From positions 1-64,000 of the forward strand of contig SVLQ01000006.1 in NCBI GenBank assembly GCA_015067825.1: a stretch of 64,000 bases of DNA, read 5' to 3'. The position numbers were made by a program, and so were the translations under genes. Under the pieces are notes generated by a model that ran no database searches, was not told the origin of the DNA, and saw only the letters and a program-made list of their open reading frames with translations. This stretch comes from Oscillospiraceae bacterium. GTDB taxonomy: Bacteria; Bacillota; Clostridia; Oscillospirales; QAMX01. Positions 42,785 through 51,766 of this stretch are shown here, piece after piece; the first letter of the stretch is position 1, and each line of letters begins with the position of its first letter.

Positions 42785-43183
42785 CTACGCTTTGCCTTCG
42801 GCTTTGGCGCCGCAGCGCGGGCAGGTGATGACGACGTTGCCGACTCCCTTAGGGATGCGCAGCGTCGCGCCGCATTTTTTACATTTAAAATAGTGGTGCG
42901 TTTTGTCCTTGCGCTGGGCGCGACGGCGTTTCCATCCGCCCGTCAGCTTGTGCCAGATCGCGAGAAACTTCTGGTTTTCGGCATAGCGGCGGGAAATATT
43001 TTTACTCCACATCCGCCAAAACGCCCAAACAATCGGCAGATACGAGAGAATCTGCAAAATGAGCGCCGCCGGAACGTCGAAGAACATCGCGGCAATGGTG
43101 AGAATTGCGCTGAGTGCGATCAGCGCGAGGGTGAGATGGTCGCTGCCGTAGCGGCCGTACATGATTTTTTGCAGCCATTTCAT
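42785..43183 (-). CDS. Membrane protein with C-terminal zinc ribbon
   Basis: A 132-residue protein: two hydrophobic helices near the N terminus (about 18-60, LTLALIALSAILTIAAMFF and AALILQILSYLPIVWAFW), a basic linker, and a C-terminal ribbon CKKCG..CPRCG (about 101-127). Similar small proteins occur in many Clostridia without known function. The ATG at 43183 follows AAGGAG; the upstream extension has poor coding character. Confidence 0.75.
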   Translation of the reverse strand: MKWLQKIMYGRYGSDHLTLALIALSAILTIAAMFFDVPAALILQILSYLPIVWAFWRMWSKNISRRYAENQKFLAIWHKLTGGWKRRRAQRKDKTHHYFKCKKCGATLRIPKGVGNVVITCPRCGAKAEGKA

Positions 43184-43252
43184 GGGTAGAGACTCCTTGC
43201 CGGAAACAGTGCCGGGAACAAAGCCGCACCACTTCGGGTACGGCGGGCGGGA

Positions 43253-43303
43253 AGAAAAAAAGAGAACCGCTGCCGGCCCTGCACGGGCCGACAGCAGCAG
43301 GGA
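43253..43303 (-). terminator. Terminator of upp
   Basis: CTGTCGGCCC/GGGCCGGCAG stem followed on the minus strand by a run of T. Confidence 0.75.
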
Positions 43304-43311
43304 TCCGGGCT

Positions 43312-43974
<663 letters not shown>

Positions 43975-44009
43975 TCATCGGCGCGCGATGCGCCGTTTCA
44001 TTCGTTATG

Positions 44010-44645
44010 CTATTGGGCGATGAGGCCGTTGAACTTGCCGGCAGCGGTCTCGGTTGAGGTCGCGACGATCTCCAGCGCGGCGGCAGCGGCATTTTTGATC
44101 GCGCCGGCCACGGGTTTGGCCTCGTCGGCGGTGAATTTACCGAGCACGTAGTCGATGACCTGGTACTCCGGATTTTTGGGGCGGTCGACGCCGATCTTGA
44201 CGCGCGGAAACGCATCGGAGCCGATCTCGCGGATGATGCTTTTGAGGCCGTTGTGGCCGCCGGCGCTGCCCTTGGCACGCACGCGGATCTTGCCGCAAGG
44301 CAGCTCCAGATCGTCGCAGACGACGATCAGCTTCTCCGGCGGAAGCTTGAACCACGCGAGCGCTTCGCGCGCGCTTTCGCCACTGGCGTTCATGTAGGTC
44401 TGCGGCTTTAAGAGCACGATGCGCTTGCCGGCATGCTCGGCTTCGGTGTAGGTACCTTTGAACTTCAGGCGGCTGATCTTGACGCCAAGGGTCTCGGCGA
44501 CGATATCGCCCGCCATGAATCCGGCGTTGTGACGCGTGCCGTCGTACTTCGCACCGGGATTCCCGAGGAAGCAGAGGCAATAGTCCACCGGGCCGGACGG
44601 AGCGGCGGACGCACGCGGTGTGCGGAAACGATTGAAAAACGACAT
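44010..44645 (-). CDS. pth: Peptidyl-tRNA hydrolase
   Basis: A 211-residue enzyme that recycles peptidyl-tRNA. Motifs: FLGNPGAKYDGTRHNAGF (with the catalytic His), LLKPQTYMNASGES, VVCDDLELPCGKIRVRAKGSAGGHNGLKSI, and RVKIGVDRP. A ~25-residue basic N-terminal extension precedes the usual start of the fold; the ATG at 44645 with GAGG upstream is favoured over one at 44717. It has a consensus promoter. Confidence 0.95.
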   Translation of the reverse strand: MSFFNRFRTPRASAAPSGPVDYCLCFLGNPGAKYDGTRHNAGFMAGDIVAETLGVKISRLKFKGTYTEAEHAGKRIVLLKPQTYMNASGESAREALAWFKLPPEKLIVVCDDLELPCGKIRVRAKGSAGGHNGLKSIIREIGSDAFPRVKIGVDRPKNPEYQVIDYVLGKFTADEAKPVAGAIKNAAAAALEIVATSTETAAGKFNGLIAQ

Positions 44646-44707
44646 AAAAACGAAACCTCGTTCAAGGCGCCGGTCGATACATTTTCGGCGATACTTTTCT
44701 GCATAAT

Positions 44708-44736
44708 AATATAACACACTTACCGGAAAAAGTCAA
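44708..44736 (-). promoter_or_regulatory. Promoter of pth
   Basis: TTGACT (44736-44731), 17-base spacer, TATATT (44713-44708). Confidence 0.75.
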
Positions 44737-44755
44737 GAAAACGGGGGCCTCGCCG

Positions 44756-44804
44756 CATAAAAAAGCAACGGAGCCGACCTTTTTTTCAGGTCAGCTCCGC
44801 TGCT
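44756..44804 (-). terminator. Terminator of the YtxH-like gene
   Basis: AGCGGAGCTGACCTG pairs with a near-complement and is followed by TTTTTT on the minus strand. Confidence 0.75.
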
Positions 44805-44814
44805 GCCGCGATCG

Positions 44815-44982
44815 TCAGACGATCACCGAAATGATGCTGTCGACGAGTTCGCCGATGCTGCGCGCCGCTTTGTCCGCGCTTTTGCGCATGTGCGCACATC
44901 TTCGCTTGGGCTTTGGCATCATCACCACGCCGGCCAGCGCACCGGTGACGACCCCGACGACCATACCTTTGATAAACGCCAT
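44815..44982 (-). CDS. Small YtxH-like membrane protein
   Basis: A 55-residue protein opening MAFIKGMVVGVVTGALAGVV, a glycine-zipper helix, then a basic stretch and an amphipathic helix (SADKAARSIGELVDSIISVI). This is the layout of short YtxH-domain proteins, whose function is unknown. The ribosome site is weak (GATGAG). Its terminator follows directly. Confidence 0.65.
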   Translation of the reverse strand: MAFIKGMVVGVVTGALAGVVMMPKPKRRCAHMRKSADKAARSIGELVDSIISVIV

Positions 44983-45040
44983 GTTCTCATCCGTTTCTGT
45001 TTTGGTTTCCGCGCATTTTTCCGCGCTTCGCCTTTAGTAT

Positions 45041-45079
45041 GGCGCGGATTTTTCCGTTTTAGCCGCGGAAAAATCCGCC
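45041..45079. terminator. Hairpin downstream of feoB
   Basis: GGATTTTTCCG pairs with CGGAAAAATCC. The T-run is on the plus side, so its use by feoB is uncertain. Confidence 0.45.
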
Positions 45080-45089
45080 TTTTTTCGCT

Positions 45090-46988
45090 TTAAAAAATCA
45101 GATTGGCCGCCAGACCAAGCGCAAGCCCCAACGCGGTCGGCAAGGCGACGGCAAGCGCGGTCAGGCGTGCGCTGCGCGTTTCTTTGGCGATCGTCCAGAC
45201 CGTCGTACCGCACGGCGCGTGGAACAAAACGAGCAGCAGCGCACATACGACCGCCGCACTTCCCCATCCGTTGGCGGCAAACACGGCCGCTAAGTCGCCG
45301 GAATTCCCCATGAGCGCTTCGATCGCGAGGAAATTTGCGAGAAACAGTTCATTTGCCGGAAACGCAAGCAGGCACGCGAGCAGCATGGACCCGCTCAGCC
45401 CGAAGACCGCAGCAACGCCGTCGAAGCTCCGTGCAGCCAGCAAAACGAGGCTCTCGCCGCCGACCGTCACGTTTTCCAGCAGCCAAAGCACCGCACCCGC
45501 CGGCGCGGCCACGGAGACCGCCCGCCCCAGCACCAACAGCGTGCGCGAGCAAATCGACCGCACCAGCACCCGTCCGATCTGCGGGCGGCGGTAGGGCGGC
45601 AGTTCGAGCATGAAGCGCGAAGGTGCGCCGCGCAGAAGCGTCGATGAAAGCACCTTGGAAACAAGCAGCGTTATCCCAACGGCGAGCATGAGGAGCGCGA
45701 GCAGCAAAAGTGCGGCAAGCAAACTGTTTTGCCCGCCTGACAGGAGCGCGCAGAGCGCGATCAGCGCCGGAAACTTCCCGTTGCAGGGCATCAGCGAATT
45801 GGTGACCACGGCGATCGCCCGCTCCTTGGGCGCTTCGATGATGCGGCAGCCGATCACGCCGCAGGCGCTGCAGCCGAGCCCCATGCACATCGTGAGCGCC
45901 TGTTTGCCGTGGCCGCCGGCGCGGGCAAGCGTCCGATCGGCCAGGAAAGCGATCCGCGGCAGAAGTCCGGCATCCTCCAGAAGCGTAAAGAGCGGAAAAA
46001 AGATCGCCATCGGCGGCAGCATCACGGCAACGACCTGCGCGGCCGTCGCGAAAACGCCGTCGGCGATCAGCCCCTGCCAAAACGGAGGCAGCCCGATGGA
46101 TTCCAGCAGCGTCCGCAGCGGCGGATCGAGCGCGGCAAACGCCCGCGCCAGCCACACCGACGGCGCATTCGCCCCGGCGATCGTCAGCCATAATACCGCC
46201 GCCAACAAGGCCGCCATCGCCGCCAAGCCCACACCGCGCCGCATAAGGATCCGGTCGAAGCGCAGACCACGCGGTTTCCCGGCGGCTACCGTTGCCGCCG
46301 CTGCCGCATCGTGCGCCGCAGCCGTCACGGTTGCGGCGATCTCCGTCCCCAGCTCCGCCGAAAGCGAGCAGAGCGCCTGAAGCCTTGGGAGCGATGACGC
46401 GGCAAGCTCCCGTTCGACCGCATCCGGATAGGACGGAAGCTTTGGCGCAGCCGGGCTGCGGCGGCAGCAGACCGCCTCCAGCGTTTCGACCAGCTCTCTG
46501 AGTCCCTTCCTGCTGCGCGCCGACGTGCCGACGACGGGGATGCCCAGTTTTTGCGACAGGGCCGGCAAGGACAGGCGGATGCCGCGTTTTTGCGCCTCAT
46601 CGAGCAAATTCACACACAAAACGACGCGCTCGCAACCCTCACAGATCTGCAGGCAAAGATGCAGGCTTCGCTCCAACGCAGTCGCATCAGCGACGACGAC
46701 AACCGCATCGGGCTCGGCCGTGCAGAGATAGTCGCGCGCGACCGCTTCTTCGGGCGAATCGGCAAGCAGCGAATACGTTCCCGGAAGATCGGTCACGGCA
46801 AAGCGCCAGCCGTTGCGGCTGACAAAACTGCCCTCGGCCGATTCCACCGTTTTGCCCGGCCAGTTGCCCGTGTGCTGATGGAGGCCGGTGAGGGCGTTAA
46901 AGACCGTACTTTTCCCCACGTTGGGATTTCCGGCCAGACAAATACGAAAAGTTTCCGCACGCGGTGCGGTGTGTACGGATCTCGTCAC
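45090..46988 (-). CDS. feoB: Ferrous iron transporter B
   Basis: A 632-residue Fe(II) importer. The N-terminal GTPase has G1 GNPNVGKST (about 20-28), G3 DLPGTYSL near 68, and G4 NLLD near 127. Then come about ten membrane helices with the two gate regions, including MGLGCSACGVIGCRIIEAPKERAI and NSLMPCNGKFPALIAL. It is shorter than the E. coli protein (773), which is normal for this Cys-rich clostridial variant. It overlaps feoA by four bases. Confidence 0.93.
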   Translation of the reverse strand: MTRSVHTAPRAETFRICLAGNPNVGKSTVFNALTGLHQHTGNWPGKTVESAEGSFVSRNGWRFAVTDLPGTYSLLADSPEEAVARDYLCTAEPDAVVVVADATALERSLHLCLQICEGCERVVLCVNLLDEAQKRGIRLSLPALSQKLGIPVVGTSARSRKGLRELVETLEAVCCRRSPAAPKLPSYPDAVERELAASSLPRLQALCSLSAELGTEIAATVTAAAHDAAAAATVAAGKPRGLRFDRILMRRGVGLAAMAALLAAVLWLTIAGANAPSVWLARAFAALDPPLRTLLESIGLPPFWQGLIADGVFATAAQVVAVMLPPMAIFFPLFTLLEDAGLLPRIAFLADRTLARAGGHGKQALTMCMGLGCSACGVIGCRIIEAPKERAIAVVTNSLMPCNGKFPALIALCALLSGGQNSLLAALLLLALLMLAVGITLLVSKVLSSTLLRGAPSRFMLELPPYRRPQIGRVLVRSICSRTLLVLGRAVSVAAPAGAVLWLLENVTVGGESLVLLAARSFDGVAAVFGLSGSMLLACLLAFPANELFLANFLAIEALMGNSGDLAAVFAANGWGSAAVVCALLLVLFHAPCGTTVWTIAKETRSARLTALAVALPTALGLALGLAANLIF

Positions 46989-47254
46989 GGCACATCCCCT
47001 TCCGCCGCCAACCGCACGGAAACGGCGCGGGCATCGCGGTTGCGGAGCGCGATAAGCGTGCCGCGCCAGAGATACGCACGCGGATCGCCGCCCGGTGCAG
47101 CTAACACCGCGCAGACGCGCGTCCCCTCCGTCAGTCCAAGATCCAAAAGCCGTCGGCTGTGCGCTGCGGCCCTATCGACAGCGGTCACGACGGCGGAAAT
47201 ATCGGTCGGGAGCCGATCCAGCGTGACCGGCTCGCCTGTTTGATTCGTTTGCAC
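46985..47254 (-). CDS. feoA: FeoA-type SH3 domain protein
   Basis: An 89-residue small beta-barrel partner of FeoB (DLGLTEGTRVCAVLAAPGGDPRAYLWRGTLIALRNRDA). Start is GTG at 47254 after GGAGGTG. The ATGA overlap with feoB shows translational coupling. A TATACT lies just upstream, but no convincing -35 was found. Confidence 0.88.
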   Translation of the reverse strand: MQTNQTGEPVTLDRLPTDISAVVTAVDRAAAHSRRLLDLGLTEGTRVCAVLAAPGGDPRAYLWRGTLIALRNRDARAVSVRLAAEGDVP

Positions 47255-47307
47255 GTTGACACCTCCCCGCTTTCAGTATACGGCCGCGGGGCAAACAGCG
47301 TGCAGCA

Positions 47308-47342
47308 AAAACCGCCTTTGCCGCAATATCGGCAAAGGCGGT
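47308..47342 (-). terminator. Terminator of the nitroreductase gene
   Basis: ACCGCCTTTGCCG with CGGCAAAGGCGGT, then TTTTTGC on the minus strand. Confidence 0.85.
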
Positions 47343-47354
47343 CGGGTATATTGA

Positions 47355-47888
47355 TTACAGGTAACGGGCGATATCCTCGTGGGGCTTGCGCGTTTTGGGG
47401 CGCAGCGCGTCACTCGCGGCGTAGCCGACGGCGATCACAAGCCGCACGCGCCGCTCCGCAGGGATCGCGAGCAGCTCTTTGAGCTTGGCCTCGTTGAACC
47501 AGCCGAGGATGCAGGTCGAGAGCCCCAGATCGGTCGCCTGCAGGCAGAGATGCGCGGTGGCAATGCCGATATCGATCTGCGAAAACTGCTGATCCTTGAG
47601 CTTGGCGCCGAGGCGGGCGGTCAGATTGGATTCGGCCTCGGCGACCACGATAAAGGCCGGTGCGCGGTCGGTAAATTTGTTCATGCCCATCCCCTGCGTG
47701 GCTTTGGCGACGGCAGCGGTCCGATCGGGCGAGGAAACGGCGTAGAACTGCCACGGCTGGGCGTTGCACGCCGACGGCGCGATGGCGGCGGTTTCGATCA
47801 AGGCTTTCAGTTGATCGGCCGTTACGGGGCGGTCGGAGAAATTGCGGCAGCTCTCACGCGAGGCAGCCAATTCGGCAAACGATGTCAT
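47355..47888 (-). CDS. Nitroreductase family protein
   Basis: A 177-residue FMN-dependent oxidoreductase. The FMN-binding start SRESCRNFSDRPV is at residues 10-22, APSACNAQPWQFYAV near 37-51, and a C-terminal half with QIDIGIATAHLCLQATDLGLSTCILGW. The length fits the short clostridial type, often NADPH-linked. The ATG at 47888 has AAAGGA upstream. Substrate unknown (nitro compounds or quinones are usual). Confidence 0.9.
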   Translation of the reverse strand: MTSFAELAASRESCRNFSDRPVTADQLKALIETAAIAPSACNAQPWQFYAVSSPDRTAAVAKATQGMGMNKFTDRAPAFIVVAEAESNLTARLGAKLKDQQFSQIDIGIATAHLCLQATDLGLSTCILGWFNEAKLKELLAIPAERRVRLVIAVGYAASDALRPKTRKPHEDIARYL

Positions 47889-47972
47889 GGCGTCGGTCCT
47901 TTCCGGATGATAAGGCATCCTTTGGAGTGTTCGGTTTGATTGTACCAAAAAGCGGCGGATCTGTCAACAGGT

Positions 47973-48001
47973 TTGACAATTGCGCGGAAATCGGCTATAA
48001 T
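47973..48001 (+). promoter_or_regulatory. Promoter of the ribokinase-family gene
   Basis: Perfect TTGACA and TATAAT with a 17-base spacer. Confidence 0.88.
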
Positions 48002-48039
48002 CGTAGCAGAGAATTCCCGATCCGAAAGGAGTGTTTTTT

Positions 48040-48963
48040 ATGGAGCGATCTGCCCGTGTCACCGTGGTCGGCAGCGCCAACGTCGACCTCACCGTCTTCA
48101 CGTCCGTCGTGCCCCGCGCCGGCGAGACCGTTTTGGGTGACGAATTTCAGATGAGCATTGGCGGCAAAGGCACCAACCAGGCCACGGCCGCCCGCCGCGC
48201 CGGCAGCGAGGTGACGATGATCACCAAGGTCGGCGACGATTCTTTGGCCGAGGTTCTGCTCGCGCACTACCGCACCGAGGGGATCACGACCGATCAGGTT
48301 TGGCGCGTGCCAAACTGCGCGACCGGCACGGCAACGATCATCGTCGACACCCACACGGGCGAAAACCGCATCGTCGTCGCCTCCGGCGCCAACGCCAAAA
48401 TCGGCGCGGACGATATTTTGGCGGCGGAAACGGCGATCGCCGAGGCCGATGCACTCGTTTTGCAGTTGGAAATCGCCCCGGAGGCCTCTCTCGCAGCCGC
48501 CGAAGCCGCCAAGCGCGCCGGCAAGCTCTGCATCCTAAACCCCGCGCCCGCCGCGCCCCTGCCCCCGCAGCTCTTTGCCTGCGCCGATTACTTCACGCCC
48601 AACGAGACCGAAGCCGAATTCTACACCGGGATCGCGATCCGTTCAATCGACGACGCTTTCTGCGCGGGCGAAAAGCTCCTCACGCTCGGTGTCGGCTGCG
48701 CGGTGATCACGCTGGGCGCGGCCGGAGCTGTGCTCGTGCGCGAGGGAAAACGCGTGCACATTCCGACGATCGCAGTCGAGGCGATCGACACGACCGGCGC
48801 CGGCGACTGCTTCAACGGCGTTCTGGCCGTCGCACTCGCCGAGGGGCTCGACGAGGTCGAAGCCGTGCGGCGCGCATCCCTTGCCGCCTCCCTCGCCGTT
48901 CAGCGCAAAGGCGCGGCCGTCTCCTGCCCCACGCGCGCGGAGATCGACGCGGCGATACAGTAA
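48040..48963 (+). CDS. rbsK: Ribokinase
   Basis: A 307-residue PfkB-family sugar kinase. Ribokinase features: GSANVDLTVFTSVVPRAGETV at the start, SIGGKGTNQATAARRAG near 42-58 (PfkB signature 1), NPAPAAPLP near 172, NETEAEFYTG near 190, and DTTGAGDCFNGVLA near 245-258 with the catalytic Asp. The ATG at 48040 follows AAAGGAG. No ribose transporter is nearby, so the true sugar remains open. Confidence 0.88.
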   Translation: MERSARVTVVGSANVDLTVFTSVVPRAGETVLGDEFQMSIGGKGTNQATAARRAGSEVTMITKVGDDSLAEVLLAHYRTEGITTDQVWRVPNCATGTATIIVDTHTGENRIVVASGANAKIGADDILAAETAIAEADALVLQLEIAPEASLAAAEAAKRAGKLCILNPAPAAPLPPQLFACADYFTPNETEAEFYTGIAIRSIDDAFCAGEKLLTLGVGCAVITLGAAGAVLVREGKRVHIPTIAVEAIDTTGAGDCFNGVLAVALAEGLDEVEAVRRASLAASLAVQRKGAAVSCPTRAEIDAAIQ

Positions 48964-48970
48964 CCGATAT

Positions 48971-49007
48971 AAAAACAGACCTGTGAAGATTCACAGGTCT
49001 GTTTTTT
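48971..49007 (+). terminator. Terminator of the ribokinase gene
   Basis: AAAACAGACCTGTGAA with TTCACAGGTCTGTTTTTT. Confidence 0.92.
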
Positions 49008-49045
49008 CGCTCCCAGGCTCCCCTCGTCAGAAGGGGCTTTGGATG

Positions 49046-49090
49046 ACGATGAAACCGGCTCGCAGGCGCGGCAGAATTCTGCCGCACCTG
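49046..49090. repeat. Long perfect-arm hairpin after trxA
   Basis: CGGCTCGCAGG..CCTGCGAGCCG with an inner GCGGCAGAATTCTGCCGC palindrome. The T-run is on the plus side; it may serve both strands. Confidence 0.6.
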
Positions 49091-49106
49091 CGAGCCGTTT
49101 TCCGTT

Positions 49107-49412
49107 TTACAGCAAAGCGACGATCTCGGACTTCGGGCGGTAGCCGACCGAGGTGGCGGCGACCTTGCCGTCTTTGATCAGCACCAGCGTGGGGATGCTG
49201 GCGATCTTGAACTCGCGGGCGAGTTCGATCTCGTCATCGACGTTGACCTTGCCGACCTTGAGCTTGCCGGCGTATTCTTCGGCGATCTCGGCAACGATGG
49301 GCGCGATCATTTTGCACGGGCCGCACCACGTCGCCCAGAAATCGAGCAGCACCGGGACGTCGGACTTCAAAACTTCCTGTTCGTAATTGGCTTTCGTGAT
49401 CTGCAGTTCCAT
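49107..49412 (-). CDS. trxA: Thioredoxin
   Basis: A 101-residue thioredoxin with the active site WCGPC at residues 29-33 and the cis-Pro in SIPT near 73. It follows the FTR-like gene by 35 bases and is the last gene of the redox operon. No thioredoxin reductase gene is in the window, so the FTR-like protein may be its reductant. Confidence 0.95.
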   Translation of the reverse strand: MELQITKANYEQEVLKSDVPVLLDFWATWCGPCKMIAPIVAEIAEEYAGKLKVGKVNVDDEIELAREFKIASIPTLVLIKDGKVAATSVGYRPKSEIVALL

Positions 49413-49447
49413 AATTTTTCTCCTTTTATCGATCGGTAAATTCAGGT

Positions 49448-49645
49448 TTATTTTTCCTTATAATATAAAAAACAGTGGCAAAATCCTTCGAAATCGGGAT
49501 CTTTGATCTGTGCGCGGAACTCCTCGCACATACAGCGGTTTTCTTCGGTGCGTTCCATGCGGCAGGGGCAGTAGCCGCCCGTGCGCTCCAGTCCGGCTTT
49601 GACGGTGGCGACAACCTCGGCATCGGGATTGAGTATGACTTTCAT
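49448..49645 (-). CDS. Ferredoxin-thioredoxin reductase catalytic-chain-like protein
   Basis: A 65-residue protein with the three paired-cysteine motifs of the FTR catalytic chain: CPC (26, 28), CMC (38, 40) and CHC (56, 58), ending FCHCFLYYKEK. In the family, four of these cysteines hold a [4Fe-4S] cluster and the others form the disulfide that reduces thioredoxin with electrons from ferredoxin. The spacing between motifs differs from plant FTR. Its start overlaps the tlpA stop by four bases, and trxA follows. Confidence 0.85.
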   Translation of the reverse strand: MKVILNPDAEVVATVKAGLERTGGYCPCRMERTEENRCMCEEFRAQIKDPDFEGFCHCFLYYKEK

Positions 49646-50268
49646 TGGGCAGATTCTCCTATCATCGTTTCTATCACGCCAAAAAGCGTTTGTTCCGAGA
49701 GCGCACCGCGGTAGGCGGTGTAGACCGTGCCATCGGCACGGATAAAGAGCGTTGCCGGGATCGAGTAGATGCCGTAAGCCTGCGCGGCGTACTGGTTGTT
49801 ATCGAAATAGACCGGGAAGGTGTAGTTTTGGCCGGAGAGGAATTCTTCGGCGTCGGCCTGCGTTTCCCATGCACCGTCGATAAGGTCGACCATCACAAAC
49901 GAGACCTCTTCCCCATAGGTTTGGTAGGCGCGCTCGAACGTCGGCATTTCCGATTTACAAGGTCCGCACCAGCTCGCCCAGAAATTCACGACTGTCGGCT
50001 TGCCGAAGAAGTCGGAGAGCTTGACCGGGTTGCCGTCACGGTCGTAGACCGTGAAGTCCCACGCCTTGACGGCGGTGGTCTGTGGAGTGGTCTGCGTCGG
50101 CGGCGTAGTCTGACCGGTACCGGGCGGTACGGTTGTGGCCGCAGTGGTAACAGAGAGGTCAGTGTCGGGCGTATAGTTGTCGGCGAGCAGATCGTAGGCA
50201 AGATATGCGGCCACAAGCACGACGAGAACGGCGACCGCAGCCAGCAAATATTTCGTTTTTTGATTCAA
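49642..50268 (-). CDS. Membrane-anchored TlpA/ResA-type thioredoxin-fold protein
   Basis: A 208-residue protein with an N-terminal membrane helix (about 8-28), a Thr/Pro-rich linker (about 40-70, PPGTGQTTPPTQTTPQTT), and an extracytoplasmic thioredoxin domain with NFWASWCGPC near residues 95-104 and the cis-Pro region SIPATLFI near 171. It probably reduces extracytoplasmic disulfides using electrons from CcdA. Start is TTG at 50268, 8 bases from AAGGAGG; an upstream GTG would place the ribosome site inside the gene. Confidence 0.9.
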   Translation of the reverse strand: MNQKTKYLLAAVAVLVVLVAAYLAYDLLADNYTPDTDLSVTTAATTVPPGTGQTTPPTQTTPQTTAVKAWDFTVYDRDGNPVKLSDFFGKPTVVNFWASWCGPCKSEMPTFERAYQTYGEEVSFVMVDLIDGAWETQADAEEFLSGQNYTFPVYFDNNQYAAQAYGIYSIPATLFIRADGTVYTAYRGALSEQTLFGVIETMIGESAQ

Positions 50269-50284
50269 AGCTTGTCCCTCCTTA

Positions 50285-50935
50285 TCACACAACCGCTAGC
50301 AGGCGGTGCAGCATACCGGTTGCCATCGCCAGACCGACGACGATCAGGAATACACCGGAGACGACGTTGATCACGCGGTAGTGGCGCTTGATCCATGCAA
50401 ACACGCCGTTCAGCCGCTCGATCAGCAGCGCCGAGGCAAAAAACGGAATTCCCAGCCCCGCCGAATACGCGAGCAGCAGAAGCATCCCCTTGACCGCACT
50501 TCCCGACGACGACGCCAGCATCAGCGCCGAACCGAGGAACGCGCCCACGCACGGCGTTAGGCTGACGGAGTAGATCACGCCGAAGAGAAACGCCGAGAGA
50601 ATGCCCGAAACCGATCGGCCTGCGCCCATGCCGCGGAAAAACGGCAACGAAAACAGGCCGAGGTACGAGAGACCAAAAAGAATCACGATCGCGCCGCAGA
50701 CGATGTTCACAACCGTCTGATGTCCGACCAGCAGCCGTCCGATCGTGCCGCCGGCAAGTCCGAGAAGGAGAAACACCGCCGTGAAGCCCACGACAAATGC
50801 CAGCGCACGCCAAACCGTTTTTTGTTTTTGGTCGGCGTTGCCGGCAAAATACGAGACGTACATCGGCAGCATCGGCAGCATGCACGGAGAGATGAAGGAG
50901 ATCAGGCCTTCGAGAAACGTGATCAGATATTGCAT
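50285..50935 (-). CDS. ccdA: CcdA-type thiol electron transporter
   Basis: A 216-residue six-helix membrane protein of the CcdA/DsbD core family that moves electrons from cytoplasmic thioredoxin to outside thiol proteins. The two redox cysteines are in SFISPCMLPMLP (residue 18) and SLTPCVGAF (about residue 127). It starts after GGAGGTGG and heads the ccdA-tlpA-ftr-trxA operon. A palindrome at 51065-51077 lies upstream of its likely promoter. Confidence 0.92.
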   Translation of the reverse strand: MQYLITFLEGLISFISPCMLPMLPMYVSYFAGNADQKQKTVWRALAFVVGFTAVFLLLGLAGGTIGRLLVGHQTVVNIVCGAIVILFGLSYLGLFSLPFFRGMGAGRSVSGILSAFLFGVIYSVSLTPCVGAFLGSALMLASSSGSAVKGMLLLLAYSAGLGIPFFASALLIERLNGVFAWIKRHYRVINVVSGVFLIVVGLAMATGMLHRLLAVV

Positions 50936-51031
50936 GGAGATCCACCTCCGGGGTGTTCTGTCCGGCGGCTTTGCCGCCGGACAGAACGAAATTCAATCAA
51001 ATTCACAGTTGTTTGCGTGTTCTGTGCTTTG

Positions 51032-51077
51032 ATAATAGGATACCACAAATCGGGCAAAAATACTGTGACTGAGTCAC
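51032..51077 (-). promoter_or_regulatory. Promoter region of the thiol operon with a GTGACTGAGTCAC palindrome
   Basis: The 13-bp perfect palindrome at 51065-51077 resembles Crp/Fnr-type sites (GTGA/TCAC arms). On the minus strand a TATTAT (51037-51032) with a poor -35 (TTTTTG) lies downstream, placing the palindrome about 46 bases before the inferred transcription start, a position suited to activation. The adjacent Crp/Fnr gene is the natural candidate. Confidence 0.55.
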
Positions 51078-51090
51078 GTTTTACGTTGTC

Positions 51091-51756
51091 TCAGAGCAAA
51101 AGTTCCAGCCCTTTCCGGTCGATGAGCACGATGCTGCCGCGGTTCACGCGCAAAAGCCCGTCCTCGGCAAATCGCTTGAGCATCCGCGCAACGACCTCGC
51201 GGGCAGAGGAAATGTAGCGCGCGATATCCTCGTGGGTCATGCGCAGCTCGTTTTTTCCCAGCCGATCGGCCTCCGAGAGTAAAAATGCGGCCAAACGGCG
51301 GTCGAAGCCGTGGAACAGGATCTGCTGCATCGTCCACATGGCGTCGGAAAAGCGCATCGTCGCTTTTTCGTAGGTGAAGCAGCGGATATGGATATTCTGA
51401 TCGATCAGCCGTTTGAATACGCCCGGCAAAATCGACAGGATGCGGCAGTCGGTCTGGGCAATCAGCAGGCTCTCGAAGGTGATCTCGTGGATCACGCACA
51501 CAGCCGACAAAACGCAGGTATCACCCGGATGCAGGCGGCAAAGCGTGACTTCCCGCCCCTCTTCGGACAAAATGCAGACGCGCATCTCGCCTGCGAGCAC
51601 GACCGACAGCCCCAGACAGGCGTTGGCACTGTTGCAAACGACGCTTTTTTTCGGGTAGTCCTCTATGATCGCGCCGCCGATCAAAAGCTCGCGTTCGGAT
51701 TCCGAAAGGCTCGGCCAGAACGGCAGCGCAGAAAGTACTCGTTTGATCTCTTCCAT
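51091..51756 (-). CDS. Crp/Fnr-family regulator, cysteine-rich
   Basis: A 221-residue regulator: cyclic-nucleotide-type beta barrel (about 15-125) and a C-terminal winged helix (about 150-215: MTHEDIARYISSAREVVARMLKRF). It has about nine cysteines, including LHPGDTCVLSAVC, but not the N-terminal cluster of E. coli FNR. The ATG at 51756 is 8 bases from AAGG and nearly abuts the LUD gene. It may sense redox state and control the thiol operon downstream. Confidence 0.87.
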   Translation of the reverse strand: MEEIKRVLSALPFWPSLSESERELLIGGAIIEDYPKKSVVCNSANACLGLSVVLAGEMRVCILSEEGREVTLCRLHPGDTCVLSAVCVIHEITFESLLIAQTDCRILSILPGVFKRLIDQNIHIRCFTYEKATMRFSDAMWTMQQILFHGFDRRLAAFLLSEADRLGKNELRMTHEDIARYISSAREVVARMLKRFAEDGLLRVNRGSIVLIDRKGLELLL

Positions 51757-51766
51757 GGCCAGCACC

